The translations under genes were made by a program, and so were the position numbers. The notes under the pieces were generated by a model, which did not search any database, was not told where the DNA came from, and saw only the letters and a program-made list of their open reading frames with translations. From an uncultured Eubacteriales bacterium (GTDB lineage: Bacteria > Bacillota > Clostridia > Christensenellales > Aristaeellaceae), in contig CACWXP010000010.1 of assembly GCA_902764875.1 (NCBI GenBank), positions 37,184-101,183 of the forward strand: a stretch of DNA of 64,000 nucleotides, written 5' to 3'. Below, piece by piece: positions 43,400 through 51,803 of the stretch (position 1 is its first letter; every line of letters starts with the position of its first letter).

Positions 43400-44659
43400 T
43401 TGATACGAAAAGGTCTGATACGGACACTGCAGATCGCCCTGATCCCCGTGGCCTGCGGGAGCCTTGGCCTGATCCTGCTGGCGCTGAGCTTTCTGCTGCC
43501 CACGGGGAGCATCCGGGGACATGTGGAAGCCTCCGTGGATCAGCTCTATGACGAAGGGGTCTATCACTCGGTGACCCCGAAGCTGGCCGGGGCCCAGCTG
43601 GACAACTACACCGAAGCCCTGTATCTGAACCAGGCGCTGGTGGGCGGAAGCGACGCGCCGATCCTGGACTGCGTGCTGGAGGGCTATCAGTTTGAACCGC
43701 CGGCCGCTGACGGATACCGGGATCCCATCGTGAAGCTGAAATCCGCTGTGGAGGACCCGGCATCCGCGTCCCTGATCCCCGAAAACAAGCGTTTCTTCAA
43801 CGGATACACCGTGGTCATGAAGATCCTGCTGGAGCTGACCCACTACTCCGGGATCCGCCAGATCAACCTGTACCTGGGCCTGTTTCTGTTCCTGATCCTG
43901 CTCCGGGGAATGATGAAGCGCGGGCTGCAGCGGTATATCCTTCCGGTGGTCGTCTCCCTGCTGCTGATCCATCCGGTGACCATGGCGCTGAACATGGCCT
44001 CCTTCGGATTCTTCGTCTGCATGATGGTTCCCTGTATCCTGATGCTCTGGCTGAAAAGGGAAACCCTGGAGAAACGGGGCTGGCTGCTCTTCGGAATCAC
44101 CGGCGCGGCCACCTATTACTTCAACATGAACTACATCCAGCTGCTCTGCTTCGGCGTGCCGGTGCTGTTTTACTTTCTCCTGACCGGCGTTCCGGAAAAG
44201 CCGCTGAAACTGCTCGCCCGTCTGGCGGAACTTTTCATTGCCTGGATGGCCGGACTGGTCGGGATGATGGTCTTTAAATGGGCCGCCTACGCGGTGCTGA
44301 AGGATCCCGGCGTCTTCAGGGAAATGCTGGATCAGTTCTTCTTCCGCACGGGCCTGAGTGAAGGCAGCCGCACGGACGCGGTCCTCCATAACATTCAGAT
44401 CGCTTTTGAAAATAACTGGTGGAATCTGCTGGAGCTGCTCTTCATCGCGGGAACGGTGATCCGGCGGATCCGCGGAAAAGAGAAATGCGCCATTTCCCTT
44501 TCCGAAGTCCTGCTGCTTCTGGTGATGATCCTGCTCCCCCTCGGCCGCTATTTCATTCTCTCCAACCACGTGCTGGTGCACGGCTGGACCACCTACCGGC
44601 TGCTGATGATCCCGGTGCTGGCTTTCAACCTTTGGATCACGGGGGTAGAGTCTCGTTGA
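43400..44659 (+). CDS. Polytopic membrane protein of unknown function, paralogue 3 of 3
   Basis: This 419-residue protein starts at TTG 43400, eight bases after AAGGAGGA. It shares the architecture of the proteins at 5401 and 34767: LLPTGSIRGH, DNYTEALYLNQ, IVKLKSAVEDP, LKRETLEKRGWLLFGITG, TGVPEKPLKLL and a C-terminal NHVLVHGWTTYR. It follows the DPPR synthase-like gene, which would fit use of a polyprenyl-phosphate sugar, but no activity is known. Its last codons and TGA (ITGVESR) lie in a family A palindrome, followed by a terminator. Confidence 0.75.
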   Translation: MIRKGLIRTLQIALIPVACGSLGLILLALSFLLPTGSIRGHVEASVDQLYDEGVYHSVTPKLAGAQLDNYTEALYLNQALVGGSDAPILDCVLEGYQFEPPAADGYRDPIVKLKSAVEDPASASLIPENKRFFNGYTVVMKILLELTHYSGIRQINLYLGLFLFLILLRGMMKRGLQRYILPVVVSLLLIHPVTMALNMASFGFFVCMMVPCILMLWLKRETLEKRGWLLFGITGAATYYFNMNYIQLLCFGVPVLFYFLLTGVPEKPLKLLARLAELFIAWMAGLVGMMVFKWAAYAVLKDPGVFREMLDQFFFRTGLSEGSRTDAVLHNIQIAFENNWWNLLELLFIAGTVIRRIRGKEKCAISLSEVLLLLVMILLPLGRYFILSNHVLVHGWTTYRLLMIPVLAFNLWITGVESR

Positions 44660-44663
44660 TCCA
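44634..44663. repeat. Family A 30-bp palindromic repeat, copy 10
   Basis: GGATCACGGGGGTAGAGTCTC...TGATCCA with arms extended to TTTGGATCA/TGATCCAAA. The right-arm TGA (44657-44659) is the stop of paralogue 3. Confidence 0.87.
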
Positions 44664-44699
44664 AACTTGCGCCGAAAATAATTCAGCTCCAAAAGAATC

Positions 44700-44737
44700 A
44701 GGCACCCCGGGGAAATGCCCGGCGGTGCCTTTTTTTA
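44700..44737 (+). terminator. Rho-independent terminator
   Basis: GGCACC-CCGGG / CCCGG-C-GGTGCC stem with a six-base loop, followed by seven T residues (44731-44737). It ends the plus-strand run at the convergent junction with the minus-strand YidC-sulfatase gene. Confidence 0.88.
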
Positions 44738-44764
44738 CCCTTTTTGAAATTTGATCTTTCCTGA

Positions 44765-47362
44765 TCAATCTCCGATTTCCGCAATCTTCCAGTTCTCCGG
44801 ATCGGCCCGGTCATGATGGACAAACGCGTAAAAACCTTCGTCCATGCCTTTGAAAAAGGAATTCCCGGCGGCGTCGAAATCGTTGGTTATGCTGGTATTG
44901 CAAAGAATTTGTGTGTCCTCCTGTTTCATGGAATCCGTCACCGGAACCCCGGTGGCCGGATTCACCGGATCGTTCACCAGTCCGCCGAAGGCCAGCAGCG
45001 GCGTGTCCGCGTTGGTCATGAACTCGCTGCTGTAGGAAAAATCTCCTTCGCTCCCGAAATCCTTCACCAGCAGCAGAGGATAGAAGGCGCAGGTATCCTG
45101 CTGCGCTGTTTCCGACCAGGTCTCCGGATAATCCAGGGCAATGCCGTGATCCGCCGTCAGGATGATCCGGGTGTTGTCATAAACGCCTTCCGCCCGCATA
45201 TAATCCAGCCACTGCCCGATCAGCATCATTGCGGCCATGTTCACCTGATAATGCATTTTCTGTTTGTCGGTGGTCAGCTGGATTTCCCGTCCGTCCGCCG
45301 CGGTCCGGGTCGGATGCTCCAGATCATACCGTTCATTGTCGATGGAGGCCGCCGGCTCATATGCCGGTTCCTGCAGGAATCGCGGCTCGTGGGTCAGATC
45401 GCAGGTTTTCATCAGGAAAGTGTTCACGCCTTCCGCCTGCACCTGCGTCATCGCCGGCAGATTCTTCATCATCAGGTAATCGTCGGTGGTCACGAAATCG
45501 TGCAGCGCCTTGTCCGTCTGGTTGTAATTCCCGCTGTCGTAGAGCTTTGAATGCAGCAGAACCGGGGCGGCCCGGAACACGCTGTAGCAGAACAGGTTCC
45601 GCTCCCGCACGCGGTTCCGGTCCGCGATGCCTTCCTGGCTGTCGTCCGAATCGCTGCCCTCCCAGACGCCTTTGGTGGAATACACGTGAATTTCCGGATG
45701 ATCGTCGTAGATCGTCAGATCCGGGATGATCATGGAGTAGTTGGCATAAGGCGGATCCTGCACGGTCACGTCAAACCCGTTCTCCGAAAAGATCAGCGGC
45801 ATCAGGCGGAGGGCTTCGTTCTGCTTTTCCACCATGGAGGCGTCCCCGCGCTCCAGCAGTTTCAGCGGCGTATACTCATAGCCGCCGAAGAGGCCGGGCG
45901 TGCCGGAATGGGTGCCCTTGCCGTAGGAAATGGTGTTCAGATAGCAGGTGAAGCCTCTGAACTGCTCCTGCAGCTCCGGTTTTTCCGCAAAGATAAACGG
46001 CGTAAAATACCCCAGTGCCCGGTCCAGCATCAGAACGACCACGTTTTTCCCGTTCCGGTCCAGATGAATGGTCTTTTCCCGGGTTTCCTTCCGCTGCTCC
46101 GCCAGGCGCTGAATCTCCGGCATCTTTCCGGCAACGGAAATCATATTCGCCAGCGCCATTCCGCCGATCACCAGGGCGGTCAGCGTGCAGGCTGCCCGGA
46201 GAAGCACCGTCTTTTTCCGCCAGAGGAAATAGACCGCACAGGCCATGCCGCAGAGGATGCCGGCGTTGAGAAGCTTGTCCGACAGGGTGACGGTATCATG
46301 GATATCGTTGTCATAGATCAGGCGGGAGGAGATGTTGCCGTACCCTGTGCCGAAAAACATATAGTCTGCCACCGCCGCCAGGGCCAGGAAGGCAAAAAGG
46401 AGCGCAAAAAGGGGACGGCGGCGCTCTTCCGCCAGCAGATAAAAAAGGACGCTCCAGATCAGGAAAGTACCGGCGGCCAGCAGAAAGCTGTGGAAAATAT
46501 ACACCAGCGGGGACTGCAGCGCGTTCAGTTCCACAAACTCGGCGGGAGAGTCGGCAATCAGGGCGGAGGGAATCAGCAGCCCGGTCAGCGCCGTCAGCAG
46601 CACGCAGGCGGTCAGGAAGATAGCCCGCTGGTGCTTTACAATCCCCACCGGAAGGGTGCGGCCTGCCTTTTCAGCTTCTCCGGAGGGCTTCTTCAGCATA
46701 CCAAGCAGATTCTTCCCCAGGGAGAACAGGTTATTCAGCGTCCAGTACAGCACCAGTCCCGCCGGGGAATCATACAGAAGCACCAGAAAGATCAGCGCCA
46801 TGCCGTAGAGCTGGATCTTGCTCTTCAGGGGCTGGCCCCGGGTATAGATCATGCCGGAGACAATATTGATCCCCGTCATCAGGATCGGCAGCACGTTGAT
46901 CGTGACGGAGCCGAGGGAAAGCATCCCGTCCGGCGCGGCCAGATCCGCGATCGGTCCGAAGGAGACGCCCCGCAGCGCCTGCAGACCGGAAAGGAAATTG
47001 TACGCTGCCATGAAGAACGGAATCTGCAGCAGCAGCGAGAGCGACCCGCGCAGCGCGTACCAGGGCTTGTAGTTGTTTTGCCGATATAGGGTCTGGAGCA
47101 TCATGAACCGCTCGTCCCCGGTGAAAGCCTCTTTAATCTGGTCGATCCGGGGCTTCAGCCGCTTCGAGATTGCCTGCTCCTCTTTCTGCAGATCATCCGC
47201 CTTCTTATATAAAGGCAGCACCAGCAGGTTGATGACAATGCTCAGAACGACGATGGAAAGAACCGGACTGCCCGTGAATTCTTTCGACAGCGAAAACACG
47301 ACGTCGAACAGCAATTCGATTGGTCCGAGAAGCAGCTTGTACAGCATTTCCCAAACAGTCAT
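44765..47362 (-). CDS. YidC-like membrane domain fused to sulfatase/LtaS-fold phosphotransferase
   Basis: I prefer the second ATG (47362), eight bases after GAGGG; a first ATG at 47368 is too close. About 865 residues. Residues 1-225 are YidC-like: SPVLSIVVLSIVINLLVLPLY followed by a charged coiled segment (KEEQAISKRLKPRIDQIK), LYRQNNYKPW, LLLQIPFFMAAYNFLSG and SPAGLVLYWTLNNLFSL; the groove arginine is replaced by asparagine (SIVIN). Four to six further helices follow (230-430). The C-terminal domain has KNVVVLMLDRALGYF (about 438), YGKGTHSGTPGLFGGYEYTP and LTADHGIALDYPE (about 738), consistent with an alkaline-phosphatase-fold transferase with a Thr/Ser nucleophile. It pairs with the TagF-like gene upstream. 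Confidence 0.85.
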   Translation of the reverse strand: MTVWEMLYKLLLGPIELLFDVVFSLSKEFTGSPVLSIVVLSIVINLLVLPLYKKADDLQKEEQAISKRLKPRIDQIKEAFTGDERFMMLQTLYRQNNYKPWYALRGSLSLLLQIPFFMAAYNFLSGLQALRGVSFGPIADLAAPDGMLSLGSVTINVLPILMTGINIVSGMIYTRGQPLKSKIQLYGMALIFLVLLYDSPAGLVLYWTLNNLFSLGKNLLGMLKKPSGEAEKAGRTLPVGIVKHQRAIFLTACVLLTALTGLLIPSALIADSPAEFVELNALQSPLVYIFHSFLLAAGTFLIWSVLFYLLAEERRRPLFALLFAFLALAAVADYMFFGTGYGNISSRLIYDNDIHDTVTLSDKLLNAGILCGMACAVYFLWRKKTVLLRAACTLTALVIGGMALANMISVAGKMPEIQRLAEQRKETREKTIHLDRNGKNVVVLMLDRALGYFTPFIFAEKPELQEQFRGFTCYLNTISYGKGTHSGTPGLFGGYEYTPLKLLERGDASMVEKQNEALRLMPLIFSENGFDVTVQDPPYANYSMIIPDLTIYDDHPEIHVYSTKGVWEGSDSDDSQEGIADRNRVRERNLFCYSVFRAAPVLLHSKLYDSGNYNQTDKALHDFVTTDDYLMMKNLPAMTQVQAEGVNTFLMKTCDLTHEPRFLQEPAYEPAASIDNERYDLEHPTRTAADGREIQLTTDKQKMHYQVNMAAMMLIGQWLDYMRAEGVYDNTRIILTADHGIALDYPETWSETAQQDTCAFYPLLLVKDFGSEGDFSYSSEFMTNADTPLLAFGGLVNDPVNPATGVPVTDSMKQEDTQILCNTSITNDFDAAGNSFFKGMDEGFYAFVHHDRADPENWKIAEIGD

Positions 47363-47392
47363 TTGCATTCCCTCTGCCCCGTTTTTTCTGTA

Positions 47393-48703
47393 TTACATGA
47401 CGCCGGAAAGCTTTGTATCCTGCCGCTGTGCAGGCGTAGGAGCGGCAGCCTTCTGCCCGGCCGTTGCCACGATCTCCTCCAGACAGTCCACGACTTTCAC
47501 GGCGGATTCCCCGATGCAGTGCCAGGAGTCTTCCCGCACCTGCCGGATGTTGGCCTTCAGTTCCGCGGAATCCAGGCACGCCCGGATCACATCCCCGATC
47601 CGGCCCACGTTCTCTTCCGTCAGCTGTACGCCGATCTTCGGCAGCACGGTTTCATGCCACATGGGGCCTTCCACCCAGGAAGCGTCATAGGGTTTGGGAT
47701 CGAAGGACGTGTCCGCGTAAATCACGGGCTTTTCAAACACAAAGGCATAGTCGAACACCACGCCGGAAAAATCGGAAATCAGCACGTCCGCCCGGGACAG
47801 GGAATCGTAGTTGTCGCTCTTCCGGTCCCATTCCAGCCGGTCCGAGTCCGGATACTTCGCCTGCAGCCGCGCCATCAGCTCCGCCTCCGAGGTGAAGGAC
47901 TGGGGATGGGGCCGGAGGATGAGATGGTAATCCGTCTTCAGGAGCGCCTCCAGAAGGGTCTCTCCGTAGCGGCTGAGAAGGGCGCTCGCACCCCAGGAAG
48001 GCGCCAGAAGGACGGTTTGCGGCCCACGGCCGCCTGCGCCGCCCGGAGCATCGTCCGCCCTGCCGGCCCGGTCTGCCTGCGCCCGCTTCAGCATTTCATC
48101 CATATACGGCATACCGACGACCCGGAGCTCTTTCTCCGGCAGCCGCCGGGCCTTTTCCGTCTCCCGCACGGTCTTCCCCTGGAAAGGACCGGCCAGAAGG
48201 ATCGTGTCGTAATAATCCAGGCCGAACATCCGGTAGGTGCCGAAATCGTAAATCCCGTGGGGGATATGCACATACTTCTTCACGTCCCGGGAGCGCTTCC
48301 ACTGATACACGTCCAGCCCCGGCGTGCTGGACAGCACCACGTCCGCCCGGATCATGTTCATCCGCGCGAAGGCCCGGTTGCCGCTTCCGGCGAACTCGGT
48401 TTTCACATATTCATAGGTTTCCGAAAGCGCCGGATCGTCTTCCGATGCGGTCAGGTACAGGGCCTTCTGCTTCCGCTTTTCCAGCTCCTCGCAGATCGGC
48501 CGGAACAGGTTCCAGTACCGCTTGCTGTCCGTGAAGATCACGACCGGAATTTCCGGCCCGTCCGTTTTGGCTTTTTTCCCGCCGGTAAGGGTAAACTTCA
48601 GCTTCATCAGGGCATTCCGGAAAAAATAAACCAGTGCGCCGAGGACGCCGATGAGGATCGTGAACAGCATGCTGCCCGTGCCGGGATCGATATAGAGATT
48701 CAT
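47393..48703 (-). CDS. TagF-like glycerophosphotransferase with N-terminal YIDPGTGS anchor
   Basis: This 436-residue protein is preceded by GGAGAG. It begins MNLYIDPGTGSMLFT and has a single membrane helix (about residues 11-31), followed by a GT-B CDP-glycerol:polyglycerophosphate transferase-like domain with VVIFTDSKRYWNLF, YVHIPHGIYDF, VLLAPSWGASALL, LRPHPQS and LISDFSGVVFDYAFVFEKP. It would transfer phospho-polyol units on the cytoplasmic face. The YIDP anchor is the same type seen on the sulfatase-fold enzyme at 38028, whereas the catalytic domain matches the YidC fusion at 36081. Confidence 0.87.
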   Translation of the reverse strand: MNLYIDPGTGSMLFTILIGVLGALVYFFRNALMKLKFTLTGGKKAKTDGPEIPVVIFTDSKRYWNLFRPICEELEKRKQKALYLTASEDDPALSETYEYVKTEFAGSGNRAFARMNMIRADVVLSSTPGLDVYQWKRSRDVKKYVHIPHGIYDFGTYRMFGLDYYDTILLAGPFQGKTVRETEKARRLPEKELRVVGMPYMDEMLKRAQADRAGRADDAPGGAGGRGPQTVLLAPSWGASALLSRYGETLLEALLKTDYHLILRPHPQSFTSEAELMARLQAKYPDSDRLEWDRKSDNYDSLSRADVLISDFSGVVFDYAFVFEKPVIYADTSFDPKPYDASWVEGPMWHETVLPKIGVQLTEENVGRIGDVIRACLDSAELKANIRQVREDSWHCIGESAVKVVDCLEEIVATAGQKAAAPTPAQRQDTKLSGVM

Positions 48704-48728
48704 TTAATCACTCTCCAAACCGAAAGTT

Positions 48729-49694
48729 TCAATTCAGTGCCTTCAGAATATCTTCTGCAATCTGCTCCGCGGTCAGTCGGCACTGCTCCAGCAGGTATCC
48801 GTAGCTCCCTGCGTGGGGGAAGAAGTCCCGGATGCCCAGCATCAGCTGCGGGGGTTTTTGGGCAACCGGTGCTAAAGTTTCCGCCACGGCACTGCCGAGG
48901 CCGCCGACAATGCTGGCCTCCTCAACCGTAACGATGAGTTTCTTGTCCAGCTGTTCCATCACCGCCTCCGTATCCAGCGGCTTGATCGTATGCATATCCA
49001 GCACGGCGGCGTCAATGCCCTTCCCGGCCAGGAATTCCGCGGCTTTCCGGGCGTAATACACCATGGTTCCCGCCGCGATGATCGAGATATCTTTCCCTTC
49101 TCGGACGGAAATCGCCTTCCCGATCTCAAAGAGGAAATCTTCCTCATAAACGATCGGCAGCCCCGGCCCGCCGGTCAGCCGCAGATACACCGGGCCTTTG
49201 AAATCGCAGAGGGCTTCCACGGTTTTGATGATGGCCGCCCCGTCCGCGGGGTTTACGACGGTCATTCCCGGAATGGCCCGCATCATGGACCCGTCCTCCA
49301 GGCCGAAATGGGAATTACCCAGCTGGGCCATGATCAGCCCGCTGCCCAGGCCTACGGTCTTGATGTTCAGTTGCATATAGCCCATGTTCATCCGCACCTG
49401 CTCGCAGGCCCGCATGGTGACAAAGGGCGAAAAGGACGTGGCAAAAACGTTCGTCCCGTCCTTTGCCAGTCCGGCCGCCACGCCGATCATGTTCTGCTCT
49501 GCGATGCCGGTGTTGATCATCCGCTCCGGAAATTCACTGCGGAACCGGGCAAGGCCGGAGGACTGGGCCAGGTCCGCGGAAAGGACGTAGAAATCGTCCC
49601 GTTCCTTTGCGCATTCGAGAATCGCCTGGCCGAAAACCGCCCGGGCGCCGATGCGGGACCAGAGTTTCGCTTTGGCTTTCGTGATCTCGGTCAC
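48729..49694 (-). CDS. Transketolase C-terminal subunit, set 1
   Basis: This 321-residue protein starts at GTG 49694 after GGAGGTG and overlaps its partner's stop (GTGA). It contains the pyrimidine-binding and C-terminal domains of a split transketolase: TGIAEQNMIGVAAGLA with the catalytic glutamate that activates thiamine diphosphate, then FGLEDGSMMRAIPGMTVVNPADG and TVEEASIVGGLGSAVAE. Together with the N-terminal subunit encoded upstream it would transfer a two-carbon ketol unit between sugars. The next genes on the strand are polymer synthases, so a specialised sugar precursor is likely. Confidence 0.9.
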   Translation of the reverse strand: MTEITKAKAKLWSRIGARAVFGQAILECAKERDDFYVLSADLAQSSGLARFRSEFPERMINTGIAEQNMIGVAAGLAKDGTNVFATSFSPFVTMRACEQVRMNMGYMQLNIKTVGLGSGLIMAQLGNSHFGLEDGSMMRAIPGMTVVNPADGAAIIKTVEALCDFKGPVYLRLTGGPGLPIVYEEDFLFEIGKAISVREGKDISIIAAGTMVYYARKAAEFLAGKGIDAAVLDMHTIKPLDTEAVMEQLDKKLIVTVEEASIVGGLGSAVAETLAPVAQKPPQLMLGIRDFFPHAGSYGYLLEQCRLTAEQIAEDILKALN

Positions 49695-50533
49695 GGAATC
49701 ACCTCCAGCTCGGAAAGCGCCGCCGCCAGCTGTGTGTCCGTCAGGCGGTTATGGTGCCAGTCGTTATTGTTTTCCATAAAGCTGATGCCTTTGCCCTTGA
49801 CCGTGTTGCCGACGATGGCCTTCGGCTTCCCCTCCTCATGGGGCACCATAAACGCGTCATATACCTGCCCGACGTCGTTTCCGTCGATTTCAATCACCTG
49901 GAACCCCAGGGCCTGCAGCATACCGGTGTATTTCCCGGCGATATTCATCACGTCCTCGCTCATGCCGTCGCTCTGCATCCGGTTGTTGTCCAGAAACAGC
50001 GTGAAATTGTCCAGCCGGAAATTCACCGCGGACATGCATGCCTCCCAAACGGAGCCCTCGTTGGCCTCTCCGTTGCCGCACAGCACGTAGGTTTGATACG
50101 TATATCCCTTTTTCTTCGCCGCCAGCGCCAGTCCCACGGCCATGGAAATCCCCTGGCCCAGGCTGCCGGAGGAAGCCTCCAGTCCGATTTCGGGTTTCAT
50201 GACCGGATGGGCAATCAGGTCGGACCCGTCCTGCATGAAGGTGTCCAGAAGTCCCTTGTCCATACGGCCGAAGGCTGCCAGCGCCGTATACAAAGCCAGC
50301 ACCGCGTGTCCCTTGCTGAGGATGAACTTATCCCGCTGTTCGTAGGGCAGTCCCGGATCGTTCATCACCGCGCCGTAAAGCACTGCCATTGCTTCCATGA
50401 TGGACAGGGCCCCGCCCAGGTGGGCGTTCCCGCCGCATTGGTTTGCCATTTTCAGCGCGTCGATCCGCAGCTGCCGCGCGGTAAGTTCCAGGGAAGCAAT
50501 TTTCCCGTTTCTCGTCTCGTCCATCGCAACCAT
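49691..50533 (-). CDS. Transketolase N-terminal subunit, set 1 (GNG variant)
   Basis: This 280-residue ThDP-binding half has GGNAHLGGALSIMEAMAVLY, ILSKGHAVLALYTAL, EASSGSLGQGISMAVGLALA and a region equivalent to GDGE...N that reads CGNGEANEGSVWE followed by LDNNRMQSDG. The Mg-ThDP aspartate of the GDG motif is asparagine here, whereas the second copy in the window keeps GDGE. Start: ATG 50533 or ATG 50524; the ribosome site is weak. A good divergent promoter lies immediately upstream. It is translationally coupled to the C-terminal subunit gene. Confidence 0.9.
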   Translation of the reverse strand: MVAMDETRNGKIASLELTARQLRIDALKMANQCGGNAHLGGALSIMEAMAVLYGAVMNDPGLPYEQRDKFILSKGHAVLALYTALAAFGRMDKGLLDTFMQDGSDLIAHPVMKPEIGLEASSGSLGQGISMAVGLALAAKKKGYTYQTYVLCGNGEANEGSVWEACMSAVNFRLDNFTLFLDNNRMQSDGMSEDVMNIAGKYTGMLQALGFQVIEIDGNDVGQVYDAFMVPHEEGKPKAIVGNTVKGKGISFMENNNDWHHNRLTDTQLAAALSELEVIP

Positions 50534-50556
50534 CCAATTCCCATGTTAATGAAGCA

Positions 50557-50585
50557 ATTTTACCTTATTTAAAGGAAACCGTCAA
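50557..50585 (-). promoter_or_regulatory. Sigma-70-type promoter for the minus-strand transketolase operon
   Basis: On the minus strand: TTGACG (50585-50580), 17-base spacer, TAAAAT (50562-50557). Transcription would start near 50550, leaving a very short leader before ATG 50533. Confidence 0.7.
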
Positions 50586-50642
50586 TGAAACGGCGTCCTG
50601 TTCATTTTAATCTGCAAATTTGAAATAATTGAACAAAAATGC

Positions 50643-50671
50643 TTGCATTTTTCACGGAACTGTTCTATAAT
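50643..50671 (+). promoter_or_regulatory. Sigma-70-type promoter for the ABC transporter operon
   Basis: TTGCAT (50643-50648), 17-base spacer, TATAAT (50666-50671). It faces the solute-binding lipoprotein gene, with a leader of about 60 bases. Confidence 0.75.
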
Positions 50672-50738
50672 GCACAACGTTCCGCGGATTTTTGAACATT
50701 CTCCCGGGAACTAAATGACCAGACAGGAGACCTGTGAA

Positions 50739-51794
50739 ATGAACAAGAAGCTGATTGCCATAATCGCTATTTTGATGAGCGCCCTGCTGCTGCTGACTGC
50801 CTGCGGGAGCAGCGGGAACAACACTCCCGCGGCTAAGGAAGAAAACAAGGAAGCCTCCGGAAAGAAGGAATCCGTCGTGATCTACACCGCGGCGGAGGAC
50901 GAGCGCATCGCCTACCTCCAGGAGGCGCTGGACAAGAAGTTCCCCGACGTTTCCATCGTGATCCAGTCCCTGGGCACCGGCCAGCTGCTTTCCCGCCTCC
51001 AGGCGGAAGGCAAGAACAGCGACTGCGATATCTTCTATGACCTGGAAGTCGTGAACGCCGAAATCATCCTGAACGCTTCCCCGGATCTGTTCGCGGACCT
51101 GAGCGAATACGACTTCTCCGTGTATGACGCGTCCGTCACCGGCTACACCGACCGGCACCACAAGTACGCCGTCAACGGCAAGACTGCCGGCGCCTTCCTG
51201 GTAAACACCAAAATGCTGGAGGAAAAGGGCCTGGCCGTTCCGGAGACCTATGAAGACATGCTGAAGGAAGAATACAAGGGCCTGATCTCCATGCCGAGCC
51301 CGAAATCCTCCGGCACCGGCTACAGCTATTACAACGGCATGATCACGATGCTCGGCGAAGAGGAAGGCATGAAGTACTTCGAAACCCTGAACCCGAACAT
51401 CAAGGAATACACCACCTCCGGCTCCGCCCCGGCGAAGGCCGCCGTCCGCGGCGACGTGGCGATTGCTTACGGCCTGCTGTGGCAGTGCGTGAACTATGCC
51501 AACGAAAACGAGGGCCTGAAGGTCGTCGTACCCTCCCAGGGCCTGGCCTTCGACCTCTTCACCATGGGCATGATCTCCGGCCACGAAACGAAGCAGGCCG
51601 TGAAGGACGTGTTCACCTACCTGTACAACGAGCTGAACAAGCCCCAGTGCGCGAAGTTCAACCCGGACAAAATCTATGCCGACATGCCCGCGGCGGAGAT
51701 CAAAAACTATCCGGCAAGCTATGAGGAAATCACCATGAAGGGCCTCTTCGATTTCCAGTACAAGCAGAACCTGCTGGACCAGTGGAAGTACTGA
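50739..51794 (+). CDS. ABC transporter solute-binding lipoprotein (Fe3+/2-aminoethylphosphonate-type)
   Basis: The start is ATG 50739, after CAGGAGA; 351 residues. The first 22 residues are a lipoprotein signal peptide with lipobox LLTAC (Cys22), followed by a Ser/Gly/Lys-rich linker. The mature protein has ESVVIYTAAEDERI, IQSLGTGQLLSRLQAEG, GYTDRHHKYAV and TSGSAPAKAAVRGDVAIAYG, the pattern of type II binding proteins of the iron/thiamine/2-aminoethylphosphonate class. A small phosphonate or amino-alcohol phosphate fits the downstream LicC-like domains better than iron does (inference). It is exported and tethered to the membrane. Confidence 0.88.
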   Translation: MNKKLIAIIAILMSALLLLTACGSSGNNTPAAKEENKEASGKKESVVIYTAAEDERIAYLQEALDKKFPDVSIVIQSLGTGQLLSRLQAEGKNSDCDIFYDLEVVNAEIILNASPDLFADLSEYDFSVYDASVTGYTDRHHKYAVNGKTAGAFLVNTKMLEEKGLAVPETYEDMLKEEYKGLISMPSPKSSGTGYSYYNGMITMLGEEEGMKYFETLNPNIKEYTTSGSAPAKAAVRGDVAIAYGLLWQCVNYANENEGLKVVVPSQGLAFDLFTMGMISGHETKQAVKDVFTYLYNELNKPQCAKFNPDKIYADMPAAEIKNYPASYEEITMKGLFDFQYKQNLLDQWKY

Positions 51795-51803
51795 TCTGCT
51801 TTT

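Noticed and set aside
8126-44663. CRISPR array
   Set aside because: The repeats are palindromic and scattered over 36 kb with no regular spacers and no cas genes.
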